A DNA stretch of 64,000 bases from a bacterium (GTDB lineage Bacteria > Fidelibacterota > Marinisomatia > Marinisomatales > JAHJCW01): positions 37,252 to 101,251 of the forward strand of contig JANQGY010000018.1 in NCBI GenBank assembly GCA_028282845.1. Reading direction: 5' to 3'. Every line of letters begins with the position of its first letter. Position 1 is the first letter of the stretch. Shown piece after piece: positions 1 through 9,123 of the stretch. The translations under genes were made by a program, and so were the position numbers. The notes beneath the pieces were generated by a model that was not told where the DNA came from, made no database searches, and saw nothing but the letters and a program-made list of their open reading frames with translations.

Positions 1-121
1 TAAATATTTTATCTATCAGATCGGCGGATAATTTACCGCCGGCACCATGTGCTAATTGGATCGTATCATAATCCATTTTTGGCAGGGGACAGGACATTAG
101 ATCAATATCAAAATCAGCCAT
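1..121 (-). CDS. hypE: Hydrogenase maturation protein HypE, N-terminal fragment (cut by window edge)
   Basis: Only the first 40 codons are inside the window. Read leftwards from the ATG, the protein has a short lead and then [10 protein letters not shown], the N-terminal signature of HypE (an AIR-synthase-like ATPase). HypE is known to dehydrate the carbamoyl group placed on its C-terminal Cys by HypF into a cyanide donor for the NiFe cofactor. The ATG overlaps the hypD stop by 8 bases (ATGGCTGA), which fits translational coupling and the usual C-D-E order. The catalytic C-terminus is not visible. Confidence 0.85.
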   Translation of the reverse strand, partial: MADFDIDLMSCPLPKMDYDTIQLAHGAGGKLSADLIDKIF

Positions 122-1208
122 TTCTTATCCTTTGATATTTATAATAAGCAGCACAGGCGCCTTCACCGGAGACCATTGTTGCTCCAAGCGGATTGGATGG
201 CGTGCATTCTTTACCGAAAGCCGGGCATTCGTGTGGTTTTTTCAATCCTTGTAAGACAATCCCGCTGATACATAATTCCGATTCCTGAGTAACTATATTG
301 TCTACGGCAAATTTTAACTCGGCATCATATTTGGAAAATTCTTCTTTGATCTTCAAGCCACTTTGTGGTATCTCTCCAATGCCGCGCCATTTGCGATCTC
401 CGATCTCAAATATTGTATTTACTATATTTTGTGCCGGTTGATTGCCCCCTCTTTTAACGGCGCGTAGATATTGGTTTTCTACTCTATACTCACCTTTTTC
501 CAATTGTTTTACCGCTAATAAAATTCCTTCTAAAACATCTATGGACTCAAAACCGGTTGGAATGATCGGTACTTTATACTTTTCGGCGATTGGATCATAT
601 TCCCACCAACCCATAATTGCGCAAACATGACCGGCTGCTAAATAGGCTTGTACGCGGTTCTTGGGAGAAGATAAAAGCGCTTCCATGGCGGGGGGAACTA
701 AAACATGGCTTACTAATTCAGAAAAATTTGTTATTCCTTCTCGGTCAGCCTGATAAATCGCCATCGCATTGCCGGGAGCGGTGGTTTCAAATCCGACTGC
801 AAAAAATACGACTTCTTTTTCAGGATTATTGCGGGCAATCTTTAGTGCTTCAAGCGGCGAATAAATAATTCTTACATCACCGCCTTCCGATTTGACCTGG
901 AACAGATCTTTTTTACTTCCGGGCACACGCAGCATATCGCCAAAACTGGTGAATATAACATTCGGCGTTGATGCGATTTCGATTGCCTTATCAATTATTT
1001 CTAATGGTGTAACACAAACCGGACAGCCCGGTCCATGCACCAACTCGATCTCTTTTGGCAGGATCTGATCAATACCATTTTTAATAATTGAATGGGTTTG
1101 ACCGCCGCAGACTTCCATTATCACCCAAGGCTTGGTGACGGTGAATTCAATTTCTGCTAAGATTTGCTTAGCTATCTTGGGATCACGGAATTCGTCCAAA
1201 TATTTCAT
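114..1208 (-). CDS. hypD: Hydrogenase maturation factor HypD
   Basis: HypD is the FeS scaffold that, with HypC, assembles the Fe(CN)2CO unit of [NiFe]-hydrogenase. The 364-residue length is normal. Visible hallmarks are CGGQTHS at residues 34-40, HGPGCPVC at 58-65 with the conserved Cys pair, FTSFGDM near 86-92, and a C-terminal Cys-rich stretch ([20 protein letters not shown]) that holds the cluster ligands. It overlaps hypC by 4 bases upstream and hypE by 8 downstream, so it belongs to one translationally coupled hyp operon. Confidence 0.97.
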   Translation of the reverse strand: MKYLDEFRDPKIAKQILAEIEFTVTKPWVIMEVCGGQTHSIIKNGIDQILPKEIELVHGPGCPVCVTPLEIIDKAIEIASTPNVIFTSFGDMLRVPGSKKDLFQVKSEGGDVRIIYSPLEALKIARNNPEKEVVFFAVGFETTAPGNAMAIYQADREGITNFSELVSHVLVPPAMEALLSSPKNRVQAYLAAGHVCAIMGWWEYDPIAEKYKVPIIPTGFESIDVLEGILLAVKQLEKGEYRVENQYLRAVKRGGNQPAQNIVNTIFEIGDRKWRGIGEIPQSGLKIKEEFSKYDAELKFAVDNIVTQESELCISGIVLQGLKKPHECPAFGKECTPSNPLGATMVSGEGACAAYYKYQRIRNG

Positions 1209-1489
1209 TTATCTTTTACTTCTTCTAATGGATTGCCATATAGATCAGCACCTTCCTGAGCAGCATGGTCAGCCAGCTCTTCCCATGCTTCATATGATTT
1301 CATTGCCTCATCTTCATCTATAATCGAGATGCCAAATCCGGCATGAACAACCGTATATTGTCCTACTTCAATTTCAGGTACATATTCTAAACATGCTTTA
1401 TTAATGGTTCCACCATAATTGATATTTCCCATTTTCAAACCGTTCTCGTCAAAAATTTCTTCAACTTTCCCGGGTATTCCTAAACACAT
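1205..1489 (-). CDS. hypC: Hydrogenase assembly chaperone HypC/HybG
   Basis: Small chaperone (94 residues) that carries the Fe(CN)2CO moiety with HypD and delivers it to the hydrogenase large subunit precursor. The N-terminus MCLGIPGKV is the family signature; Cys2 becomes the essential N-terminal thiol after Met removal. It lies 8 bases after hypF and overlaps hypD by 4. With only one hypC copy in view, it could serve as HypC or HybG. Confidence 0.96.
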   Translation of the reverse strand: MCLGIPGKVEEIFDENGLKMGNINYGGTINKACLEYVPEIEVGQYTVVHAGFGISIIDEDEAMKSYEAWEELADHAAQEGADLYGNPLEEVKDK

Positions 1490-1497
1490 AAATTCTC

Positions 1498-3753
1498 CTA
1501 ATTAAATCTATTTCTGCCAATCATTGCTTGCCCCAATGATATTCCTCCATCATTAGTCGGAACTTGACTATGAGTATAAACTTTAAAATTAGCTTTTTCA
1601 AGACCTAAAACTGTATGCTCGAACAGTACCATATTTTGAAATACACCACCGCTTAAAGCGATGTTTTTGATTCCCGTTTCTTTGCGTGCATCTTGAGCTA
1701 ATTCAATAAAAATATTTACTAATGTAGCATGAAATCTATTACTAATCTTTGATAATGATTCGCCATTTTGAATGGAGCGAACTACGGAACGTATAATTGG
1801 TTGTAATAGCACCTCACGATTATCACCCAATTGATCAATCACGTATGAAAATGGTCTGGCAACAATGTTGTTAAAAACCTGCATAAATTCGATGGCCGCC
1901 TGAGCCTCATAGTGTATAGTCTGTCGTCCACCACTCATAGCTGCAATTGCATCGAATAGTCTCCCACAACTGGATGTAAGCGGACTGTTTATGTCCTTTA
2001 TCAACATTTCAATAATTGGACCAATGTCCTTGTTCTCCATGAAAGGCAGTTCAGGAATATCCTTTTGGAAGGTTTTATGCAAATAACTGATAGCCGTCCG
2101 CCATGGCGATTTAATGGCTGCATCACCGCCGGGTAATTGCATTCTCTCTAAATGAGCAAATCGGTCAAAATTATTATAATCACCGATTAAAATTTCACCG
2201 CCCCAAATGGTGGCGTCGGTACCATAACCGGTACCGTCCATTATTATTCCAATCGTCGGTTCAGTCAAATTATTCTCAGCCATGCAAGCTGCTAAATGAG
2301 CGTGGTGATGCTGCACAGGAATTGTTTCAATACTTTGTTCAGATGCCCATTGAGTTGAAAAATACTGAGGATGCATGTCATGAATAATAATATCAGGTTT
2401 GGCATCAAAAATTGTTTGTAGATGATCAATTGTCATCTTAAAAAAATTATAAGCCTCCAAGTTCTCAAGATCACCAATATGCTGACTTAGAATCGCTTTG
2501 TCATCTTTAAGCAGACACACGGTGTTCTTTAGTTCACCGCCAACAGCTAAAACAGTTGGTCCTTTTGACTTAACAAAAACAGGGCGCGGAGCAATTCCGC
2601 GACTACGACGGATATATCTGAATTTACCAGATAAAAATATTCCGACCGAATCATCACTTCTTAAATAGATATCGCGGTTATGGACTAAGTAATGATCAGC
2701 AATACCATTTAAACGCTCAAATGCTTCAGTGTTGTCAATGCAGATTGGCTCTTCGCTAAGATTGGCGCTTGTCATAACTAGCGGTATATCTAATCCTTCA
2801 AGAATTATGTGATGCAAGGGTGTGTAAGGCAGCATAATGCCGAGATAATCATTTCCCGGAGCAACTGACTTAGCTATATTAATATCATCCAATTTTTTCA
2901 AAAGTAGAATAGGAGCAATTGCCGATGTGAGAATTATTTTTTCATCATTTGTAATTGTGCAATACTGTTCAGCGTTTTGGATATTGCCAACCATCAATGC
3001 AAACGGTTTCTCATCACGCCCTTTTAATTTTCGTAATCTTTTTACGGCTTTCTCGTTCGTTGCATCAACTGCTAAATGGAAGCCGCCCAAGCCCTTTATT
3101 GCTAAAATATTTCCATCTTTAAGTAACTTTTGAGTAGTGTCAATAATATTATTTGTATCAACAATATTTTTATTGGAATCGTATAAATGTATCTGTGGTC
3201 CGCAAACCGGACAGGCATTTGGTTGAGCATGAAATCTGCGGTTTGATGGATCATCATACTCGGCTTGGCATTCAGGACACATCTCAAATTCTTTCATTGA
3301 TGTGAATGGACGATCATAAGGAATATTATCGATGATTGTATAACGTGGACCGCAATTAGTACAGTTTATAAATGGATAAAGATATCTTCGGTCATTTGGA
3401 TCAAATAGTTCATTTCTGCAATCTTCGCAAAGAGCAATATCAGATGAAATCAATGTGGATATCTCAGCAGATTCATCGGATTTAGTGATTACAAATTCTT
3501 TTGAACCTTTATTTTCCATCTGATCATGGGCGATTTTTGTAATTACTGCAAGGGGTGGTTTTTTTTCTGAAATATCTTTAATAAAATCATTTATACTATT
3601 TGCTATGCCTTCAACTTCAATTACTACACCGACAGATGTATTTAGTACAAATCCGGTGAGATTATGATCTTTTGCTAAATTATAAATGAATGGCCGAAAA
3701 CCAACACCTTGTACAACTCCTTGAACGGATAATTTTTTGCGGATGATCTTCAA
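1498..3753 (-). CDS. hypF: Carbamoyltransferase HypF
   Basis: HypF makes the cyanide precursor: it converts carbamoyl phosphate to carbamoyl-AMP and transfers the carbamoyl group to HypE. The 751-residue length is normal. Domains in order: acylphosphatase (GVGFRPF at 16-22), two C-x2-C-x18-C-x2-C zinc fingers (C109/C112/C131/C134 and C159/C162/C181/C184), a YrdC-like domain (about 200-380) and a Kae1-like carbamoyltransferase domain with VQHHHAHLAA and DGTGYGTDATIWGGE. It sits 19 bases after hypB in the same operon. Confidence 0.97.
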   Translation of the reverse strand: MKIIRKKLSVQGVVQGVGFRPFIYNLAKDHNLTGFVLNTSVGVVIEVEGIANSINDFIKDISEKKPPLAVITKIAHDQMENKGSKEFVITKSDESAEISTLISSDIALCEDCRNELFDPNDRRYLYPFINCTNCGPRYTIIDNIPYDRPFTSMKEFEMCPECQAEYDDPSNRRFHAQPNACPVCGPQIHLYDSNKNIVDTNNIIDTTQKLLKDGNILAIKGLGGFHLAVDATNEKAVKRLRKLKGRDEKPFALMVGNIQNAEQYCTITNDEKIILTSAIAPILLLKKLDDINIAKSVAPGNDYLGIMLPYTPLHHIILEGLDIPLVMTSANLSEEPICIDNTEAFERLNGIADHYLVHNRDIYLRSDDSVGIFLSGKFRYIRRSRGIAPRPVFVKSKGPTVLAVGGELKNTVCLLKDDKAILSQHIGDLENLEAYNFFKMTIDHLQTIFDAKPDIIIHDMHPQYFSTQWASEQSIETIPVQHHHAHLAACMAENNLTEPTIGIIMDGTGYGTDATIWGGEILIGDYNNFDRFAHLERMQLPGGDAAIKSPWRTAISYLHKTFQKDIPELPFMENKDIGPIIEMLIKDINSPLTSSCGRLFDAIAAMSGGRQTIHYEAQAAIEFMQVFNNIVARPFSYVIDQLGDNREVLLQPIIRSVVRSIQNGESLSKISNRFHATLVNIFIELAQDARKETGIKNIALSGGVFQNMVLFEHTVLGLEKANFKVYTHSQVPTNDGGISLGQAMIGRNRFN

Positions 3754-3772
3754 CGAACCTACAGCATATTTA

Positions 3773-4576
3773 TTACTTAGAATGAGCTAACAACCAATCA
3801 ATCCATTTTTGCATTCCATCACCTTTTGTCGCTGAGGCTTCAATAAATTTAATATTGGGATTGACTTGCCTGGCATATTCTTTGCATTTATCTACATTAA
3901 AATCAACATAGGGCAGTAAGTCAGTTTTATTGATGATACATAGATCAGATACACTAAACATTGTCGGATATTTATGCGGTTTATCATCGCCCTCGGTTAC
4001 ACTGATGATAACAACTTTGTGGGCTTCGCCAAGGTCAAAAAGGGCGGGGCAGACGAGATTCCCCACATTCTCAATGAATAGGATTGAGTTATCTTTAAGC
4101 TCTAATTCTTTGGAGCCCTGATTTACCATTTCCGAGTCAAGATGGCAACCGGTTCCCGTATTGACTTGTATTACCGCTGCTCCTGTCGCAGCGATACGTT
4201 CTGCATCGTTCATAGTTTGTTGATCGCCTTCAATAACGGCGCATTCGGTTTTATCTTTTATTTGTGAAATGGTTTTTTCCAATAGAGTAGTTTTGCCGGC
4301 ACCGGGTGAGCTAACAAGATTCAATGCAAAAATATTTTTAGCCTCAAAATAGCCTCTATTTCTTTCAGCTAATAAATTATTTTTCTCAAGCACATTCGTT
4401 TCAACTTCTACAGTTCTTCCATGGTCGTGACTGTGGTCATGGGAATGATCATGTGAATGGCTATGGTCTTGATCGTGATGATGATCATGATCGTGTAAAT
4501 GTGAGTGGGAATTCTGACCGGGTTTTCTAAGTGTTACCGCTTCGTCGGGTTGTCCGCATCCGCATGTATCGCACAT
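3773..4576 (-). CDS. hypB: Nickel-handling GTPase HypB with histidine-rich region
   Basis: HypB is the GTPase that, with HypA, inserts nickel into the hydrogenase large subunit. The N-terminus has the high-affinity Ni motif CDTCGCG (C2, C5, C7), then a His/Asp run at about residues 23-53 that probably stores nickel. The P-loop SSPGAGKTT is at about 89-97 and the guanine-specificity NKTD follows further on. The conserved Cys/His of the GTPase-domain metal site is present in TGTGCHLD. It starts 9 bases after hypA ends. Confidence 0.96.
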   Translation of the reverse strand: MCDTCGCGQPDEAVTLRKPGQNSHSHLHDHDHHHDQDHSHSHDHSHDHSHDHGRTVEVETNVLEKNNLLAERNRGYFEAKNIFALNLVSSPGAGKTTLLEKTISQIKDKTECAVIEGDQQTMNDAERIAATGAAVIQVNTGTGCHLDSEMVNQGSKELELKDNSILFIENVGNLVCPALFDLGEAHKVVIISVTEGDDKPHKYPTMFSVSDLCIINKTDLLPYVDFNVDKCKEYARQVNPNIKFIEASATKGDGMQKWIDWLLAHSK

Positions 4577-4585
4577 AATAGCTCC

Positions 4586-4927
4586 TTAATCAATATTAAA
4601 AGATTTAATGTTTAGCTCCTTTCCCTTAAGTAACTCAATGTTATAATCGTCACAGGTAGGGCAGGGGGTAAATTCGTTTTCAATATGAAAATGTTTATCA
4701 CAATTCTTACAAAATGCCTTGCCTTGTATTCTATTGATCTTCAGTTGGGCACCATCGGCTAATGTGCTTTTTGTGGCTGCTTCAAATCCAAACTCAAGCG
4801 CATCAATCATTATACCTGAGAGTTCACCAACATCTAAAACAATGTTATTGATCTTTTTAGCATTCTCTTCTTTTGCCTTTTTACATACAATATCAACGAT
4901 ACTAACAGCTATGGACATTTCATGCAT
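4586..4927 (-). CDS. hypA: Hydrogenase nickel incorporation protein HypA
   Basis: HypA is the nickel metallochaperone that partners with HypB. The N-terminal MHEMSIA carries the Ni-binding His2, and a zinc knuckle is visible as C73-x2-C76 and C89-x2-C92. The 113-residue length is typical. It is the first hyp gene in transcription order, about 70 bases downstream of the SDR gene, so the hyp set probably continues the hydrogenase structural operon. Confidence 0.96.
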   Translation of the reverse strand: MHEMSIAVSIVDIVCKKAKEENAKKINNIVLDVGELSGIMIDALEFGFEAATKSTLADGAQLKINRIQGKAFCKNCDKHFHIENEFTPCPTCDDYNIELLKGKELNIKSFNID

Positions 4928-4997
4928 TATTGAATATTATTTTAACTCCAAAATTACTACAGTTAAAATATATAACGAACTACAAGTGGATTCGGAA

Positions 4998-6509
4998 TTA
5001 AATTATTGTGTTAGATTCGAATATATCTTGGACTTCGTCAACCATGATCTGTGTTGATAGACCAATCGTATCACGGAGCAATCCCTCAAATTTCTTAAGA
5101 TCAGGTTGATTAATAAGCTTGTTGATTATTGTCTCGCTGATGATCTGCAAAGCATTCGTTACTTCAGATACCATAAATCCCTCCCTTTTTCGCATCACAG
5201 CGAGCGAGTGGGCATAATTAACTAAGGATAAACGATTGCCCGTTCTTACTGAAGTGATTATAAGATTGAAAATTAAATTAAGATACCAAATTAAATAATC
5301 GGCATTCATATGCTGATAATGGATAAAAAGTTCTTTATCCTTATTATAGAATATTTTGGCAAATATTTCATCAACAATGTCATTTTGATGTTCGGTAAGG
5401 CAATTTGAAATCAGCAGGTTTGGTCTATCGCTTGTTTTAGCTTTGAGTGCAACTTGGTTTTTAGTGTGCCATTCGATCGGCAAGGTGCGCATGTGTTCAA
5501 TCAAATATAGCAATCGGCGCTCAATGAGTCTTCTAGGCTTCGGAGACCATCCCAAGGTGTCCATTGTATAGTTCGCATCAATATCAAGTTTTAAGTCAAT
5601 ATAATCGGTCATCCATGGTCTTTCAAATGGCGGTTTGCCGATCATTTTGCCAAGATAATAAAGAATCCTAACGCCGATCCGAGAAATCAGCTTCGGCATA
5701 TTAAATGACGGTTTTTGTTTCCCATAAAATAGTTTTGTACCAGTATTATATAGCTCTAAGTGTGATGTTGATCCATTGGGACTGGCAATATAGGTATCAA
5801 TTTGAGGAAGGCTGTCGGTCTTGTTTAAAATTATTTCTAACAATTGGTTTAAGCATTTTTGATGAATGTACGGCACAGCCGATTCACCTTTACCACCAAG
5901 TATTCTACTGTTCCAACTTCTTGAAAACCAAGTTTGCAGGAACATGTATAGAGGACCGTATTCGCACCAGTCGCTGAATACAGCAGCAAAACGAATGATC
6001 GAACAAGGAAAATATTTTGAATAATCCTTTACTAATTGTTCGGCTTTGCGTTTGGTAACAGCATAAGGGAAATCGGCATCTACTGATGTCTTCTCATCAA
6101 TTGCTCCTCCTTGTTTTGGAAAGTTACATGCTGCTACTGAGCTAGAAAACAGAAATCGCTTTGGATTTAATTTTTTTGAATACTTAAGGATTAATTCTGT
6201 TCCTAATACGTTTGTGCGCTCGTATTCAGGATCAGGTTTATTGTCAAAATTATAAAATCCCGCCAGATGAACCACAAAATCAATCGGACCATTGCTACTA
6301 ATATTTTGGATCTCTTTTGACAATGAGTTTTCATCGGCAATATCAATAAGAATCCATTTTACATTTTTATGAATTGGCACACGTGCTCGTTGCTGATTTT
6401 TTCTTGCTAAGGCATAAATGATGTAGTCATTTTTAAAGTATTCAATAAAATGTCTGCCAACAAAACCGGAAGCCCCCGTAAGAATGATTTTGGGAAGAAC
6501 GGGCTTCAT
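4998..6509 (-). CDS. NAD-dependent epimerase/dehydratase (SDR) fused to a helical C-terminal domain
   Basis: Residues 1 to about 345 form an extended SDR: TGASGFVGRH at 11-20 binds the dinucleotide and Y149-x3-K153 is the catalytic pair, with a Ser cluster (FLFSSS) before it. Residues about 360-503 form a separate all-helical region, rich in Leu/Ile and Glu/Lys, that resembles the non-heme globin-like N-terminal domain of RsbR-type stressosome proteins (pattern EGFMVSEVTNALQIISETI). That assignment is from pattern only. The gene overlaps the next upstream gene by 4 bases and lies between hydrogenase structural and hyp genes, so co-transcription is likely. The substrate is unknown. Confidence 0.75.
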   Translation of the reverse strand: MKPVLPKIILTGASGFVGRHFIEYFKNDYIIYALARKNQQRARVPIHKNVKWILIDIADENSLSKEIQNISSNGPIDFVVHLAGFYNFDNKPDPEYERTNVLGTELILKYSKKLNPKRFLFSSSVAACNFPKQGGAIDEKTSVDADFPYAVTKRKAEQLVKDYSKYFPCSIIRFAAVFSDWCEYGPLYMFLQTWFSRSWNSRILGGKGESAVPYIHQKCLNQLLEIILNKTDSLPQIDTYIASPNGSTSHLELYNTGTKLFYGKQKPSFNMPKLISRIGVRILYYLGKMIGKPPFERPWMTDYIDLKLDIDANYTMDTLGWSPKPRRLIERRLLYLIEHMRTLPIEWHTKNQVALKAKTSDRPNLLISNCLTEHQNDIVDEIFAKIFYNKDKELFIHYQHMNADYLIWYLNLIFNLIITSVRTGNRLSLVNYAHSLAVMRKREGFMVSEVTNALQIISETIINKLINQPDLKKFEGLLRDTIGLSTQIMVDEVQDIFESNTII

Positions 6510-6895
6510 TTATTCAATTGGGAATTATACTTATTATAAGTGAACATAAGTGCTATACCCATTCCAAAATCAACAATTCCTGAGAATAAAACTAAGAAGA
6601 AAGGATTTACAAACAGGAAATAGCTGAATAAGAATATTGTAGCACAAAATTTTACCAATATCGAGTATCTTATCAGAATTGAATTGGATTCGATATTTGA
6701 GGCAGCTATTCCATAGGCGAATGCCATTACAATATGAAATATGCCGCCTTGGGTTATAAAAAAACGATGTTCTGACGGTACAATCTTAAAATAAGCTATC
6801 CAATCGGTTGGAAAGACTATCATGCCTAGTCCTACACCAAATGAATGCAGTGTCGTTAACCATAAAATAATTGTTAAAAGTTTTTTAAACGACAT
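6506..6895 (-). CDS. Small four-helix membrane protein in the hydrogenase operon
   Basis: A 129-residue protein with four predicted membrane helices (about 7-27, 48-66, 76-95, 98-118). No family is recognised with confidence. It overlaps the SDR gene by 4 bases and follows the maturation protease by 22 bases, so it is probably expressed with the hydrogenase. A role in membrane anchoring or in working with the SDR protein is possible but unsupported by any motif. Confidence 0.7.
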   Translation of the reverse strand: MSFKKLLTIILWLTTLHSFGVGLGMIVFPTDWIAYFKIVPSEHRFFITQGGIFHIVMAFAYGIAASNIESNSILIRYSILVKFCATIFLFSYFLFVNPFFLVLFSGIVDFGMGIALMFTYNKYNSQLNK

Positions 6896-6917
6896 GATTA
6901 ATAGTTATTATATAAAT

Positions 6918-7424
6918 TCAATTTGAAATAGATTTACAGTCAATATCCCATTTGTCTAATTTGTTGACGATTAAAGTAAAAATTTCCGCAAGTTTATTTT
7001 CTATTGTAGCGCTCAATTCAATTCCCCTTTCAACTTTTTCCGGCTGAACGCCGATGAGCACCATGTCAGGAGCTTCGATCTCTTGCAATTCAATGATGCT
7101 CAGTACATCGGAAAGACCGGCATGATGTAATGATAGTTTTGTATTAAAGCGATATTTGATCTCTTCATTCTGAAGTACGCCAACATACCCTGGTGCTTCC
7201 TGGAAATCTACCGCATCAATGATGATCATCTTTTTACAATCTTCAAAATAGGGAACAAGGTCAATCCCGATGGTGCCACCGTCCACAAAATTTATATCAG
7301 GGGAAAAAGTGTAGGATTCTTGCAGCCTATTTAGTGTATGAATCCCTACACCTTCATCCCCCATCAATAAATTTCCGATTCCGAGAATCGTTACATCAAT
7401 TGAATCTTGATAGTGTTTTGACAC
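6918..7424 (-). CDS. hybD: Hydrogenase maturation endopeptidase (HybD/HyaD family)
   Basis: Nickel-dependent protease that removes the C-terminal tail of the large subunit after cofactor insertion. The N-terminal LGIGNLLMGDEGVGIH contains the Glu (DEG) that senses nickel; a second metal Asp is in IIDAVDF and the His in LSLHHAGLSDVL. A longer reading frame runs to 7484, but its first 20 residues lie inside hybC, so I chose the GTG at 7424 (168 residues, MSKHYQDSIDVTILG), preceded by AGAGG 12 bases upstream. It overlaps the end of hybC by 29 bases, which suggests coupled translation of the protease and its only substrate. Confidence 0.92.
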   Translation of the reverse strand: MSKHYQDSIDVTILGIGNLLMGDEGVGIHTLNRLQESYTFSPDINFVDGGTIGIDLVPYFEDCKKMIIIDAVDFQEAPGYVGVLQNEEIKYRFNTKLSLHHAGLSDVLSIIELQEIEAPDMVLIGVQPEKVERGIELSATIENKLAEIFTLIVNKLDKWDIDCKSISN

Positions 7425-9108
7425 GTATTGTATCTTGCCTCTTATTATCGTGAACGTGTATTGCACAGGCCAAGCAAGGATCAAATGAGTGTATCGTTCT
7501 CAGTACTTCTAATGGTTTCTCCGGATCAGCTATTGGGTTACCGACCAATGATGCTTCATAAGGACCTAGTTTATCGTTTTGATTGCGCGGTCCGGCATTC
7601 CAAGTTGAAGGAACTACACCCTGATAATTCTTGATCTTTCCATCTTTGATCACAATCCAATGTGAAAGAACACCTCGAGGTGCTTCATGGAAACCAAATC
7701 CGGTTTGCTCACCTTTCGGGAATGTGGGTGCATTAAATGTTGCCACATCACCTGAAGCTATATTGCTGATGAGCATATCGTAATTCTCACGAAGTACGTC
7801 AACTAATACATTGGTTCTTACGCAGCGTGCAGCATGTCTGCCTAATGTTGAATGCAGGGCATCAATACCGACTTTAGTACCGGCAATTGCACTTATCTTT
7901 TCAAGGGCAAGCGTGGCATATTTCTGAGTCGGTTTATGGCCGGCAGCAAACATTGCCAACACATTTGATAATGGGCCAACCTGTGCCGGTTCATCATAAA
8001 ATGTTGGAGCTTTTACCCATGAGTATTTATCGTCTTCCTTAAAATCTGTATAGTATGGTTTTGTTTCTCCTTCATATGGATGCAATGCTTTTTCACCTTC
8101 ATACCAAGCATGCTTTGAACTCTCCTTTACTCCGTTCATGAAGTATTTATCTTGGAACGAGTTGATCGCTTTGAAAGTGCCTACGTCACCATTTTTAATA
8201 TAACCACCTGGAGTCATGAATTTAGTTCCCTTTGAATCTGTCGGAAACTCAGGCACGCTCAAGTAATTTGTTACACCACTTCCGTAAGGTAGCCAATGAG
8301 CATATAGTGCACCGACCGCTGCAAGATCAACTAGATATACATTGCGTACAAAATCTTCTAATTCATCAATCAATGTTTTAACATAGTACAGGCGTTCCAT
8401 GTTAAGAGCTGCCTGATTATCAGGATTGATAGGATTAGATACTCCGCCAACTGCCAAGTTTTGAATATGAGGTGTTTTGCTACCTAGTATCGATACAATC
8501 TTATTTGCTTTCCTTTGAAACTCAAAGGCTTCAAGGTAGTGAGCTGCTGCGATTAGATTTACCTCAGGTGGTAATTTCATTGCAGGGTGACCCCAATAAC
8601 CATTAGCAAATATTCCAAGTTGTCCTGATGAAACAAACTTCTTCAGCTTATCCTGAACAGCTTTGAACTCTTGAACGCCATTATTTGGCCACGGAGATAG
8701 GCTCTGCGCCAGTTTAGAAGCAGCATTTGGATCAGCTGAGAGAGCTGATACAACATCAACCCAATCAAGAGCAGAAAGATGATAGAAATGCACAATGTGA
8801 TCATGAATACCATGAGCGGCAACGATCAAGTTCCTAATGAATTGTGCATTTACTGGGACTTCTAAGTTTAGAGCATTCTCCACAGTTCTAACGGACGCTA
8901 TAGCATGTACTGTAGTACACACACCACAGAACCGCTGCGTAAATATCCATGCGTCGCGTGGATCTCTACCTACTAATATTTCCTCAATGCCTCTGAACAT
9001 TTGTCCTGAGGACCAAGCATTCTTTACTTTGCCATTTTCAATATCGCAGTCTATTCGTAAATGGCCTTCAATTCTTGTAATTGGATCTACTGTAATTCTT
9101 TTTGCCAT
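7396..9108 (-). CDS. hybC: Uptake [NiFe]-hydrogenase large subunit (group 1, HybC-like)
   Basis: Catalytic subunit that holds the NiFe(CN)2CO site and oxidises H2. The 570-residue precursor has the N-terminal ligand motif RFCGVC (C61, C64) and the C-terminal DPCLACAIH (C545, C548). The 19 residues after that His form the tail that HybD should remove. RIEGHLRI near residue 12 is also typical. The gene is 15 bases downstream of hybB and overlaps hybD. Both C-terminal ligands are Cys, so this is not a [NiFeSe] enzyme. Similarity to E. coli HybC extends to the tail (HVxD). Confidence 0.97.
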   Translation of the reverse strand: MAKRITVDPITRIEGHLRIDCDIENGKVKNAWSSGQMFRGIEEILVGRDPRDAWIFTQRFCGVCTTVHAIASVRTVENALNLEVPVNAQFIRNLIVAAHGIHDHIVHFYHLSALDWVDVVSALSADPNAASKLAQSLSPWPNNGVQEFKAVQDKLKKFVSSGQLGIFANGYWGHPAMKLPPEVNLIAAAHYLEAFEFQRKANKIVSILGSKTPHIQNLAVGGVSNPINPDNQAALNMERLYYVKTLIDELEDFVRNVYLVDLAAVGALYAHWLPYGSGVTNYLSVPEFPTDSKGTKFMTPGGYIKNGDVGTFKAINSFQDKYFMNGVKESSKHAWYEGEKALHPYEGETKPYYTDFKEDDKYSWVKAPTFYDEPAQVGPLSNVLAMFAAGHKPTQKYATLALEKISAIAGTKVGIDALHSTLGRHAARCVRTNVLVDVLRENYDMLISNIASGDVATFNAPTFPKGEQTGFGFHEAPRGVLSHWIVIKDGKIKNYQGVVPSTWNAGPRNQNDKLGPYEASLVGNPIADPEKPLEVLRTIHSFDPCLACAIHVHDNKRQDTIRVKTLSRFN

Positions 9109-9123
9109 GAGTAAAACTCCCTA

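Noticed and set aside
442..868. Plus-strand reading frames opposite hypD
   Set aside because: They are antisense shadows of a well-conserved gene, with no ribosome binding sites or recognisable domains. The same applies to similar frames opposite hypF, nosZ, lon and others.
4386..4520. Tandem DNA repeat or CRISPR-like array in hypB
   Set aside because: The periodicity comes from the His-Asp/Ser coding run of the nickel-storage region; no spacers are present. No CRISPR array was seen anywhere in the window.
7396..9108. [NiFeSe] hydrogenase, given a selenoprotein candidate in the window
   Set aside because: All four NiFe ligands are Cys codons (C61, C64, C545, C548) with no in-frame TGA.
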